From Chitinophaga japonensis (GTDB lineage: Bacteria; Bacteroidota; Bacteroidia; Chitinophagales; Chitinophagaceae): a stretch of DNA of 64,000 nt. The notes beneath the pieces are model-generated. The model had not been told where the DNA came from. It ran no database searches and worked only from the letters and a program-made list of their open reading frames with translations. Below, in pieces: positions 42,826-51,145 of the stretch (the first letter of the stretch is position 1; each line of letters opens with the position of its first letter). The stretch lies in contig NZ_VLLG01000005.1 in NCBI RefSeq assembly GCF_007830125.1, positions 62,001-126,000 of the forward strand. The letters are read 5' to 3'. A program made the translations under genes and the position numbers.

Positions 42826-45800
42826 TTAGTGTGATTGTTTGTTCGCTTTTAAGGGAATATAATGCACGCTCTCTTCGTCTTCCGGGTCCAGGGACACGCT
42901 TTGGGTGCCGGCTTTTCCCTGCGCCCAGGCAAAAGCCAGCGGCAGGATGAACAGTGCGGCAAAGGTAGAAGCCACCAGCCCGCCTATCACGGCCCTGCCC
43001 AGCGGTGAGGACTGGTCGCCGGCTTCACCCAGGCCGCTGGCCATCGGGATCATACCGGCCACCATCGCCAGCGCCGTCATCAGGATGGGGCGCAGGCGCA
43101 ACGCGGCTGCTTCCCTGGCGGACAGCATCGCATCGCCGTTATGCCTGCGCAACTGCTCGGCATTGGTAATGAGCAGCACGGCATTGGAAATGGATACCCC
43201 CACGGACATGATCATGCCCATATAGGACTGCAGGTTCAGGGTAGACCCGGCCAGCATCAGCAGGCACAGGGAGCCCAGCAGCACCGCCGGCACGGTCACC
43301 AGCACAATGGCGGATACTTTAAAGGACTGGAAGTTGGCCGCCAGCATCAGGAATATCACGACCACCGCTACCAGCAGCCCGCTCTGCAGGCTGTCCAGCG
43401 TGCTGGTAAGGGTCTCGCTGAGGCCGATCAGCTCTACGTTCAGCCCGCGGGGCAGCTCACCCAGGGAGGCAATGGCCGCCTGTACATCCCGGGAGGCCGT
43501 GCCCAGGTCCTTATCGTTCAGGTTAGCCGTTACCGTTAGCATGGGTACGGCGCCCAGGTTGTCATTCTCCCCGTAGGTAGTGTCCGGCGTAATGGTAGCC
43601 ACATCGCTCAGGATGGGCCGCGGCGCATTGCTGAGCAGGGGTATCTCCCCGATGTCGTGCCGGCTGGTGATCATGTTTTCCGGCACTTGTACCTGCACGT
43701 TGTAGCTTAGTCCTATCCTTTCATCTACCCAAATATTCTTTTCCGTCATGCGGGAGGAGGAAGTGCTGGCGATCAGGGAGCGGGATATGTCGTCAATATC
43801 CACCCCCAGTTGCGCAGCCCGTACACGGTCTATGTTAATGTTGAGCGCAGGATACTTAATGGACTGCCCCAACTGCACATCGCGCAGGTAAGGGATCTCT
43901 TTCAGCCGGTCGATCATCTTCATGGCATACTCTTCGTTCAGCTTTTTACTCCGGCCGGAGAACCGCACCTCTACCGGCGTGGGCGAGCCCTGGCTTAATA
44001 TCTTATCCGTCAGCTCTATCGGCTCAAAGGAGAGCTTCATACCGGCGTCTATCTGCCGGGCTTTTTCCCGTATCTGGTCTTTCAGCCGGTCCAGGTCTGT
44101 TTTATACCCTTCCTGCAGGGCTACCTGTAATACCGCCTCGTGCGGGCCTGCCATCCACAGGAAGATAGAAGCCGTGGAAAAAAGCTGCGGGTGGGTGCCC
44201 ACGAAAGCAGAAGTAACGGAAATATTCTCCTTGCCCACCAGGTCATTGACGGCGTTGATCAGGGCAATGGTCTTTTTCTCCGTTTCTTCAATACGGGTGC
44301 CGTCCGCCACCCGCAGCCGCACCTGGAACTGGCTGCCGTTCACTTTAGGCAGCACATCGCGGCCAATGCTGTTGATCAGCAGGAAAGCCAGTAAGGAAAC
44401 GATCACCAGGTAAGCGATCACAATGGGTTTCCGGTAATGCATCATTCGGTTGATGAATCGCAGGTAGCGCGCCCGCATTTTTTCAAAGCGGCTTATTTTC
44501 CCGTCCTGGTTGCTGTCCGCCCTTTCCACCAGGGCTTTCTTCTGGTCCCAGGTATCGCCCTCTCCTCCTGCCTGCAGGCCGGTAGCGGCAAAGGCTTCGC
44601 GGTCGGTCATTTTTTTGCCATGCGGGCCCTTGTGCGGCTTGCCTTTCATGATCCAGTTGGCCATGACCGGCACAAAGGTCTGCGCCAGGAAATAGGAGAT
44701 GATCATGCTGAAGCCGATGGCCAGCGCCAGGGGCAGGAACAGGGAGCCGGGTATGCCGCCCATGGTGAACGCGGGCGCAAACACGGCCAGGATACAGAAC
44801 AGGATCAGCAGCTTGGGAAAGGCTATTTCCTTACAGGCGTCCCAGATAGCCAGGGCCTTGGGCTTGCCCAGGTCCAGGTGCTGGTGAATGTTCTCAATGG
44901 TGACCGTGCTTTCATCCACCAGGATACCGATGGCCAGCGCCAGGCCGCTGAGGGTCATGATGTTGATGGTTTGCCCGAACAGGTTCAGGAACAGCACACC
45001 GGATATGATGGAAGTAGGAATAGTGAGTATCACGATCAGCGCGCCGCGCAGGTCGCCCAGGAACAGCAGCACCATTAAACCGGTCAGTACCGCGCCGATC
45101 ACGCCTTCACTCATCAGGCTCTTCACAGAATTGATCACGTAGGTGGACTGATCAAATTCATAGCTCAGCTTTACATCTTCCGGCAGTTGCGCCTGTATTT
45201 TCGGAAGCGCCTGTTTCAGGCGCTGCACTACTTCCCAGGTAGAGGCATCGGCGGCTTTGGCCACATCGATGTACACGGAGCGGCGGCCGTTGATCAGGGC
45301 ATAGCCGGCGGTTACATCCGCACCATCCTCCACCGTAGCTACATCGCGCAGGTACAGGTTCTGCACGCCGTTCTTGTAAAGCGGGATGTTCTCAAAATCC
45401 TTTACTTCCCGGATGGTGGTATTGGCGGGCGTAATGTAGTTCTTGTCGCCGATGCGCACATTACCGGAGGGCGCGGTCTGGTTGTTAAGGCGCAGCGCTT
45501 CCACCAGTTGATCGGGTGTCATGTTGTGCGAACGCAGCAGCGCGGGGTCTGCCTTGATCACCACGGTGCGGATATTGCCGCCAAAGGGCGTGGAGCCTAC
45601 CAGGCCAGGAATGGACGTAAAAGAGGAACGCACGTAAACGTTGGCCAGGTTCAGCAGATCATTGTTGCTGCGCTTGTCGCTGCTCAGCACCAACTGTCCT
45701 ACCGGCAGCGTAGACGCATCAAAGCGTATAATGAACGGCGGGTTGGAGCCGGGCGGGAAGATGGCCTGGATACGGTTGGAGAAGGCGCTTACTTCTGCCG

Positions 45801-46113
45801 CCGCCTGCGCCATGTTGGTACCGGGGTAAAAGTTGATCTTTATCAGCGTCAGGCCCTGTATGTTCTTGGTCTCGATGCTTTTTACCCCGTTCACGAACAA
45901 CAGGATGTTGATGTACTGCTTGCCGAAAAAGGATTCCATCTGCGTGGCGGTATAGCCGCCAAACGGGTGGGAAAGGTAGATCACCGGCAGGTCCAGCTTC
46001 GGGAAGATATCGATCTTGATAGTGTTGACGGCTTTGATGCCAAAAAAGAACAGCCCGGCCACCAGCACCAGGATGGTAATAGGTTTACGAAGCGCAAAAC
46101 GAATAAGGTTCAT
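42826..46113 (-). CDS. RND efflux permease with an EF-hand motif in the cytoplasmic linker
   Basis: A 1095-aa AcrB/heavy-metal-efflux-like pump of 12 TM helices and two large periplasmic loops. Recognisable parts are the N-terminal RKPITILVLVAGLFFFGIKAVNTIKIDIFP, the first TM4 region GLALAIGILVDESTVTIENIHQHL, and the second half MSVGVSISNAVLLITNAEQLR. Between TM6 and TM7 is an enlarged cytoplasmic linker (about 500-560). It contains an exact EF-hand loop, residues 533-544 (DSNQDGKISRFE), within a helix-loop-helix. Spacing is 19 bp from the TolC stop and 20 bp to the adaptor, so this is an operon. The substrate is unknown. Confidence 0.93.
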   Translation of the reverse strand: MNLIRFALRKPITILVLVAGLFFFGIKAVNTIKIDIFPKLDLPVIYLSHPFGGYTATQMESFFGKQYINILLFVNGVKSIETKNIQGLTLIKINFYPGTNMAQAAAEVSAFSNRIQAIFPPGSNPPFIIRFDASTLPVGQLVLSSDKRSNNDLLNLANVYVRSSFTSIPGLVGSTPFGGNIRTVVIKADPALLRSHNMTPDQLVEALRLNNQTAPSGNVRIGDKNYITPANTTIREVKDFENIPLYKNGVQNLYLRDVATVEDGADVTAGYALINGRRSVYIDVAKAADASTWEVVQRLKQALPKIQAQLPEDVKLSYEFDQSTYVINSVKSLMSEGVIGAVLTGLMVLLFLGDLRGALIVILTIPTSIISGVLFLNLFGQTINIMTLSGLALAIGILVDESTVTIENIHQHLDLGKPKALAIWDACKEIAFPKLLILFCILAVFAPAFTMGGIPGSLFLPLALAIGFSMIISYFLAQTFVPVMANWIMKGKPHKGPHGKKMTDREAFAATGLQAGGEGDTWDQKKALVERADSNQDGKISRFEKMRARYLRFINRMMHYRKPIVIAYLVIVSLLAFLLINSIGRDVLPKVNGSQFQVRLRVADGTRIEETEKKTIALINAVNDLVGKENISVTSAFVGTHPQLFSTASIFLWMAGPHEAVLQVALQEGYKTDLDRLKDQIREKARQIDAGMKLSFEPIELTDKILSQGSPTPVEVRFSGRSKKLNEEYAMKMIDRLKEIPYLRDVQLGQSIKYPALNINIDRVRAAQLGVDIDDISRSLIASTSSSRMTEKNIWVDERIGLSYNVQVQVPENMITSRHDIGEIPLLSNAPRPILSDVATITPDTTYGENDNLGAVPMLTVTANLNDKDLGTASRDVQAAIASLGELPRGLNVELIGLSETLTSTLDSLQSGLLVAVVVIFLMLAANFQSFKVSAIVLVTVPAVLLGSLCLLMLAGSTLNLQSYMGMIMSVGVSISNAVLLITNAEQLRRHNGDAMLSAREAAALRLRPILMTALAMVAGMIPMASGLGEAGDQSSPLGRAVIGGLVASTFAALFILPLAFAWAQGKAGTQSVSLDPEDEESVHYIPLKANKQSH

Positions 46114-46132
46114 ACTATGCTTGTCTAATCAG

Positions 46133-47551
46133 TTAAAGTTCCCTTTCAAACAGTGAGAAAACCCCGGTGGCGGAAGCTTTCAGCAACAGCGCCTGCCATA
46201 CATTGCTGTAGGCGATATCCCGGTCTGTTTCGGCTCGCACCAGGGCATATAAAGCCTGTGTGACGTCCACCAGGTTGGTCAGCCCGTTTTTATACAACAC
46301 GGATTTCTGCAGGTAGGCATCGGAAGCAGCCTTTACCTGCACCGGCACTTCATGATAATTGTCCAACGCGTTTTTGATACGGGTCTCGGACAGTTGTAGC
46401 TGGGCGCGCAATTGCTGGTCCGCCAGGTCGTACTCCGCCTGCAGGCCTTTGCTGACGGCCTTTTGTGATCTCACCTGCTGCGCAATGCGCCAGGGCTGGG
46501 TGAAGTTCCAGGTAATGCCGATGCCGGCCAGGTAGTTGGTGCGGGCAGGTTTAACGCCTTCCCAGTAGTCATGTGTAAAAGCGGTCTGGTCCTGTGCGTA
46601 GGTGGCCTCAAATCCCGATCCCCTTGTCTGCAGCACGCCCACCAGGGAGAATACCGGGTAGGCCTGTGTCCTGTAATATTTCACCTGTTCATCGCTGAGC
46701 GCGATACGGCTCCGGTACCATTGCAGCACGGGATGGTCATCCAGTGCGGCGGTATCGTTGAGTATGGCCGGCAGGCGGGATACAAAAACGGTGTCCAGCG
46801 CAAAAGGCTGCGCCGGTACGCCCATGAGCTGGGCCAGTTGGTTGGCCGCCGTCTGCTCAAAATCCAGGGCCCGGGTCAGCGCCACGCGGGCGCCGGATAC
46901 TTCCGCACTGGCCTGCGAGGAGTCCACGCCGGGATTGAGCCCGTTCAATACCCGCGTTACCACGATGCGGCGAAAGGTATCCGCCCGGTTCAGGTTCTTC
47001 CGGTAGGACAGGGTAAGCTTCTGTGCGGCCAGCAGGTTAAGATAAGCGGCTGCCACCTTTACTTCGTGCTGAAAGATCTCTTGTTGCCAGTCTTTAGAAT
47101 CCCTGGCGGCAACCGCTTCTGCCGTTTTGATCCGCTCCTTTGCCCTTCCAAAGGCAAAGAAGTCCCAATTTATATTTGTCAGGTACAACGCCCCGAAAGC
47201 AGCATTCCAGTTCTGATCCGGCAAGGGCAGGCCGGAAGAAGCTACGCCCAGCCCTCCAAACCCGTACAGGGGGCCGTTCTGCCCGTTAATGGTGCCATAA
47301 TCCTGCTGGGCGGCCAGGTTCAGGTTAGGCAGGTAATCGCGCCGGGCCTGCACCACGCCAGCTTTTGATGCATCGGCATAGCTGGATTTGGCTTTAATGG
47401 TGCCATAATTGCTGATGGCGGTCTGTATAGCGTCCCGCAGGGTCAGTACCTGCTGGGCGCAAAGTGCATGTATATTGGCAATCGTAAGGAACAGTAAAAT
47501 GGTGATGTGTCTTTTCCCAGGCATGAAGGCGATATTTTGCGGCATGGTCAC
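46133..47551 (-). CDS. TolC-family outer membrane efflux protein
   Basis: A 472-aa protein with a signal peptide (HITILLFLTIANIHALCAQ). Two repeats of the outer membrane efflux protein fold are seen, with long alpha-hairpins (LRDAIQTAISNYGTIKAKSSYADASKAG, QQLRAQLQLSETRIKNALDNY) and a final YKNGLTNLVDVTQALYALVRAE helix typical of TolC/CusC proteins. The exact start is uncertain: ATGs at 47551, 47545 and 47524 are all possible, and 47524 gives the neatest signal peptide. It is the first gene of the TolC-permease-adaptor operon, and a regulator box lies 35 bp upstream of the 47551 ATG. Confidence 0.92.
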   Translation of the reverse strand: MTMPQNIAFMPGKRHITILLFLTIANIHALCAQQVLTLRDAIQTAISNYGTIKAKSSYADASKAGVVQARRDYLPNLNLAAQQDYGTINGQNGPLYGFGGLGVASSGLPLPDQNWNAAFGALYLTNINWDFFAFGRAKERIKTAEAVAARDSKDWQQEIFQHEVKVAAAYLNLLAAQKLTLSYRKNLNRADTFRRIVVTRVLNGLNPGVDSSQASAEVSGARVALTRALDFEQTAANQLAQLMGVPAQPFALDTVFVSRLPAILNDTAALDDHPVLQWYRSRIALSDEQVKYYRTQAYPVFSLVGVLQTRGSGFEATYAQDQTAFTHDYWEGVKPARTNYLAGIGITWNFTQPWRIAQQVRSQKAVSKGLQAEYDLADQQLRAQLQLSETRIKNALDNYHEVPVQVKAASDAYLQKSVLYKNGLTNLVDVTQALYALVRAETDRDIAYSNVWQALLLKASATGVFSLFEREL

Positions 47552-47585
47552 AAAAAATGTTATTCCATTTGCAAAAAGACACCAA

Positions 47586-47606
47586 CATTTTGAAGCAATC
47601 TTGAAG
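47586..47606 (-). promoter_or_regulatory. Response-regulator binding box of the efflux operon
   Basis: A 21-bp site with two half-sites starting 11 bp apart (ATTTTGAA and ATCTTGAA on the plus strand). It matches 18 of 21 bases of the box upstream of the response-regulator gene and lies 35 bp before the TolC ATG at 47551. Tandem repeats at 11-bp period are the typical target of OmpR/PhoB regulators. Confidence 0.6.
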
Positions 47607-47620
47607 TAGGATACCTTTTA

Positions 47621-47739
47621 GTGAAAGGTGAAGGGTGAATGGTCAATAGTGAATAGTGAAAGGTGAAAAGTGAAGGGTGAATGGTGAAGGGAAAAAGGAA
47701 AAGGGAAATAAGGTGATCCTTCACTATTCACTATTCACC
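47621..47739. repeat. Heptamer repeat element A (GTGAAnn arrays, inverted)
   Basis: Ten consecutive 7-bp units of the form GTGAAnn (one GTCAATA variant) run from 47621 to 47690 in perfect register, followed by three decayed GAAAnnn units. After a short purine-rich core, the inverse array (TTCACTA units) occupies 47720-47739. Bases 47641-47660 and 47720-47739 form a 20-bp inverted repeat with one mismatch. The right end overlaps the last codons of the histidine kinase gene and supplies its TAG stop. Confidence 0.8.
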
Positions 47740-49031
47740 AGGCTTACTCCCGGCACCGCCCTGACCGCTTCCCGGGGCTGGGACCGGAATTGCACCGTTA
47801 CGGTATGTAGCTGATCGCTGTAGTGATAAGAGATGTAAAAGCCGCACACCTCGCAGATCTGCTTGACGATGGACAGGCCCAGGCCCACGCTCTCGCTGCA
47901 CTGGTTGCTTTTTTTGAAGCGCTGGAACAGTTCATGGGTGGGCATTTCCGGCGGAAGGCCGGTATTGCGGATCTCCAGCTTCCGCTGGGTAAGGCTAATA
48001 TCGATATGACCGTCCTGCACATTATGGCGCACGGCGTTGCCCAGCAGGTTATTGATCAGCATATCCGCCAGCACCGGGTGTATCTTCAGCAGCACGTTCT
48101 TTTCAAAATCGGACCTCACGGAAAGATTTTTCAGCTCTATGCGGTCCTCGTAGGCGCTCAGCACATCTTTCACCACCCGGCAGAATTTGATGTTCTCCGA
48201 AACGGCATACTCGTTATTCTCCATCCGGGCCAGCAGGGTCAGCGAGCGGTTTATTTTCGTGAGTTTTTCAATGGCGTTCTGCATATCGCCCAGCAGGGCG
48301 GCCTGCTCCTCCCCGATATTGGTTTCGCTGAGCAGCTCCAGCTTGTTGCGCAGGATGGCCAGCGGGGTCTGTAGCTCATGGGAAGCGTTCTCGCTGAATT
48401 CCTTTACAGCGGCATATTCATCCACCGCCTTGTCGGTCATCTTCTGTAAAAAGGCGTTCAGCTCCCTGAACTCGCGGGTACCGGTTTTGGGGAACTGCAC
48501 TTTCCGCTTCACGTTAAATCCCTGGATCAGCTTCATGGTTTGCCGCAGGGAGGAAAGGATACGCTGGGATACCAGGCGGGCCGTAATGACCACGCAAAGC
48601 ACGATCAGCAGCAGCTTCCAGGTGATGGTGCCCAGTATGGTGCTGATCACCTGCCTGGAGCTGGGAATGTAGTTATAGGATGAAATGCGGTAATTCCCGC
48701 CATTGATGGTTACGTAGGAGTCTACGGTGAGCAGGCTCTCCATACCATTTACGCCCCCGTTGTATACGTCGGTTTTCCTTACCTGCGTTCTTTGCTGCGG
48801 CAGCGCGGTAGTAAGCCGCTGCACATCTGTTGCGCCTCCCTTTCCCGGTACGTTTGCGGGAAGTCCTTTGCCCAGGCGGCTGGCGGTCGTGGCATTCACC
48901 TCGCTTAAACGGGCTGTTTCCGTGCTGTCTATTTTCTTCACCAGCGTATAGCAGAAGAAATAGGAAGTGATGGGCGTCACCAGGAAAGTGATGGCAATGA
49001 ACCACAACGTAAACTTATCGACCAGTTTCAT
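47724..49031 (-). CDS. Sensor histidine kinase of the efflux two-component system
   Basis: A 435-aa protein. TM1 is at about 9-30, a periplasmic sensor part at about 32-125, TM2 at about 130-155, a HAMP-like linker, the DHp box FSENASHELQTPLAILRNKLELL with the phospho-accepting His at about 219, and an ATPase domain with N box (LLGNAVRHN) and G2-like SVGLGLSIVKQICEV. The last residues (LVNSE) and the stop are encoded by a heptamer repeat array, so the ancestral C-terminus may have differed. It follows the response regulator gene by 3 bp. Confidence 0.92.
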   Translation of the reverse strand: MKLVDKFTLWFIAITFLVTPITSYFFCYTLVKKIDSTETARLSEVNATTASRLGKGLPANVPGKGGATDVQRLTTALPQQRTQVRKTDVYNGGVNGMESLLTVDSYVTINGGNYRISSYNYIPSSRQVISTILGTITWKLLLIVLCVVITARLVSQRILSSLRQTMKLIQGFNVKRKVQFPKTGTREFRELNAFLQKMTDKAVDEYAAVKEFSENASHELQTPLAILRNKLELLSETNIGEEQAALLGDMQNAIEKLTKINRSLTLLARMENNEYAVSENIKFCRVVKDVLSAYEDRIELKNLSVRSDFEKNVLLKIHPVLADMLINNLLGNAVRHNVQDGHIDISLTQRKLEIRNTGLPPEMPTHELFQRFKKSNQCSESVGLGLSIVKQICEVCGFYISYHYSDQLHTVTVQFRSQPREAVRAVPGVSLVNSE

Positions 49032-49034
49032 ACA

Positions 49035-49718
49035 TCATACTTTGGAGGAATTGAATTTATACCCTAATCCATAAACGGTGTCAATATAGTCCGCCCCGTT
49101 TGCAGCGCTGATCTTCTTACGGAGATTCTTAATATGCTGATAAACAAAATCAAAATTAGCCAAATTATCGGTATAATCCCCCCAGAGGTGCGTGGCAATG
49201 GACTGGCGGGACAGCACGCGGTTCTTGTTGATAACGAGGTACAGCAGCAGGTCAAATTCCTTGCGGGTAATGTCCAGCAGCACATCATTCACTGTTGCTT
49301 CCAGGGTATCCGTATTCAGTGTGATCTCGTTGAAGGTGATGATATTGTTGCCAGCCAGCTTTTTGCGCCGGTAGATGGCGCGCAGGCGGGCATGCAGCTC
49401 GGGCAGGTGAAAAGGTTTCGTGATATAGTCGTCCGCACCGGCATCCAGCCCGTCTATCTTGTCATCCAGCGCATCTTTGGCGGAGATGATCAATATCCCG
49501 CTCTGGATCTTCTCCGTCTTGATGAATTTCAGCAGTTCCAGCCCGCTGCCATCGGGCAACATAATATCCAGCAAAATACAATCGTATGTGAACAGCGCTA
49601 ATTTTTCCCGTGCTTCATAAAAACTGTAAGCCAGCTCGCAGATATACCCTTCCCGCACCAGGAAGCCGCGTATGCTGCTGCCGATCTCTTTGCTGTCTTC
49701 TACTGCAAGTACTTTCAT
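49035..49718 (-). CDS. OmpR/PhoB-family response regulator
   Basis: A 227-aa protein. The receiver has intact key residues: VEDSKEIG, phospho-acceptor Asp in DCILLDIMLPDGSG (about 51), and TKPFHLPELHARL with the Lys. The C-terminal winged helix is at about 130-225 (TRKEFDLLLYLVINKNRVLSRQSIATHLWGDY). Its own promoter carries the same 21-bp direct-repeat box as the efflux operon, which suggests it regulates both itself and the pump. Confidence 0.94.
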   Translation of the reverse strand: MKVLAVEDSKEIGSSIRGFLVREGYICELAYSFYEAREKLALFTYDCILLDIMLPDGSGLELLKFIKTEKIQSGILIISAKDALDDKIDGLDAGADDYITKPFHLPELHARLRAIYRRKKLAGNNIITFNEITLNTDTLEATVNDVLLDITRKEFDLLLYLVINKNRVLSRQSIATHLWGDYTDNLANFDFVYQHIKNLRKKISAANGADYIDTVYGLGYKFNSSKV

Positions 49719-50158
49719 CCTTAATACATAACAATGCCGCTAAGGTAATATCGAATTTTGAATCAATTTTGAAGTTCAGATATACATGAGTGCTATAATT
49801 ATATATTTATAAAAAATATTTATTGTGCTTTGAGAAACTTTTACTAGTTTCGGAAGCAATTCGAAAGGCTGCAGATTCACGACCACTCAACAGAAAGAAA
49901 AAGCATTCGAAAGTTCCCCTTTCAGACAACAAACCGTTTTTTTATAACACCTCAAAATGATCGTACATTTTTTCATACAAAATCAAAATAACTATCACCC
50001 GGCATTGCTATAACCACCTGGTATAGTATCTCTCATATCCGTTTTTCCCTGGAACAGCAACGGGGCCCCTTGCTGCAGGGAATGTCATTGAAATAATTTT
50101 CATCTGGTTATTTCAGTGATACGGGGGATTCTTTTTCTAACCACTTAAACACCCTATT
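49719..50158. other. 440-bp intergenic region upstream of the two-component and tyrosinase operons
   Basis: The region separates two divergent operons and has no gene. Near the left end is the response-regulator box (49754-49774). The middle is AT-rich (49785-49830). ATTCGAAAG occurs twice, at 49859-49867 and 49905-49913. The right part must hold the promoter of the tyrosinase cluster, which I cannot pinpoint. Confidence 0.45.
49754..49774 (-). promoter_or_regulatory. Response-regulator autoregulation box
   Basis: ATTTTGAA occurs twice at an 11-bp period within a 21-bp site, 36 bp upstream of the response-regulator ATG. The efflux-operon copy sits at 35 bp from its ATG. The repeated sequence and equal distance argue for one regulator acting on both promoters. 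Confidence 0.6.
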
Positions 50159-50584
50159 ATGTCTGAAAAAAAACACCTGTTCAAGGATGGCACCTGGGCC
50201 TACCGGAGCTTTTATAATGACCCCAAGCTGTCTACCCCGCTGGATAAGCTTGAGCTGGGCACTGCAGAACTTGTTATTGACATAGGCGATGAAGGAAGAA
50301 TATCCGGCAAGATAGGCGGTCAGGGCTGGCACCTGGAACTGGACGGTTACAAAGATGATGGCAACCCCTCCACGCTCAAGTTCCGCGGCAAGGGAGAGGT
50401 AAGCGGCCATCCCTGGATCTACGACTATCTCTGTTATACCGTGCCCCATATTGAGGACGGCAAAGACCAGGTGCCTGCGCTGGTAGGCGCGGTAACCCGC
50501 GTTATTCCGCATCCCGGCAGCGACGGCACCATTCACCCCGCCGGCGTAGTGGGCTCCTTTTACGCCGTGCTGCAAGCCAGGTAG
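50159..50584 (+). CDS. Small beta-rich protein, first gene of the tyrosinase cluster
   Basis: A 141-aa protein without a signal peptide or TM. It is strand-rich: AELVIDIGDEGRISGKIGG, WHLELDGYKDD, PSTLKFRGKGEVSGHPWIYDY. It ends in PGSDGTIHPAGVVGSFYAVLQAR, with scattered His residues. I do not recognise the family. The compact sandwich-like pattern and its place directly upstream of a Cys-rich membrane protein and a tyrosinase suggest an accessory or substrate-related protein, but this is inference. Confidence 0.8.
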   Translation: MSEKKHLFKDGTWAYRSFYNDPKLSTPLDKLELGTAELVIDIGDEGRISGKIGGQGWHLELDGYKDDGNPSTLKFRGKGEVSGHPWIYDYLCYTVPHIEDGKDQVPALVGAVTRVIPHPGSDGTIHPAGVVGSFYAVLQAR

Positions 50585-50622
50585 GCTGCCGGCCCTCATC
50601 CATCGTTCTAAACTTTTATCCT

Positions 50623-51132
50623 ATGACACCACCTGCCACCAGCGGCGGCTGCTGCTGCCATAACGGTAAGGCCGCTACGCCGCCGCCTGCTGCAAAAGAT
50701 AACCATAAGCCACTGCAGGCCGCCACACAAAAAACAGCCAGGGCGCTGCCTTCCATGCTGCTAAGCGTGCTCATTGCCTTCTTCCCGAAATGCCCGGTAT
50801 GCTGGGCGGTATATATGAGCATGTTTGGAAGCCTGGGCCTGGCCAAGCTGCCCTATATGCGCTGGTTGCTGCCCGTGCTGCTGGCTTTCCTGGCGCTGCA
50901 CCTGTTCCTGCTGTACCGGAAAGCGCCACAACGCGGCTACCTGCCTTTTGCGGTCAGCCTGGCCGGCGCCGTACTGATCGTAGCAGGACGCTTTTTTCTT
51001 CCAACGGCGCAATGGCTGCTTTTTACCGGCATGGGCCTGATCATATCCGGATCCCTCCTGAACAGCCTGTCCTTTATCCGCTTACCGTTCACTGCGCACA
51101 GCAGTACGCAACATTCCAACATTCACCATTAA
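50623..51132 (+). CDS. MerC-like membrane protein with Cys-rich N-terminus and His-rich tail
   Basis: A 169-aa protein. The cytosolic-type N-terminus carries CCCH at residues 10-13. About four TM helices follow, the first containing FFPKCPVCWAVYM (a CPxC metal-type motif within the membrane, as in MerC/MerT mercury transporters). The C-terminus ends HSSTQHSNIHH. Cys and His at both ends with a CPxC in TM1 point to metal handling. In front of a copper enzyme, copper delivery or export is the obvious inference. It starts 38 bp after the first gene and ends 13 bp before the tyrosinase. Confidence 0.78.
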   Translation: MTPPATSGGCCCHNGKAATPPPAAKDNHKPLQAATQKTARALPSMLLSVLIAFFPKCPVCWAVYMSMFGSLGLAKLPYMRWLLPVLLAFLALHLFLLYRKAPQRGYLPFAVSLAGAVLIVAGRFFLPTAQWLLFTGMGLIISGSLLNSLSFIRLPFTAHSSTQHSNIHH

Positions 51133-51145
51133 AAACAGCACTGTA

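Noticed and set aside
47621-47739. CRISPR-like short repeat array
   Set aside because: The units are 7 bp with no spacers and no cas genes nearby; it is a heptamer repeat element.
49859-49913. ATTCGAAAG direct repeat, 46 bp apart
   Set aside because: Only 9 bp with no helical phasing to a visible promoter; could be chance in an AT-rich region.
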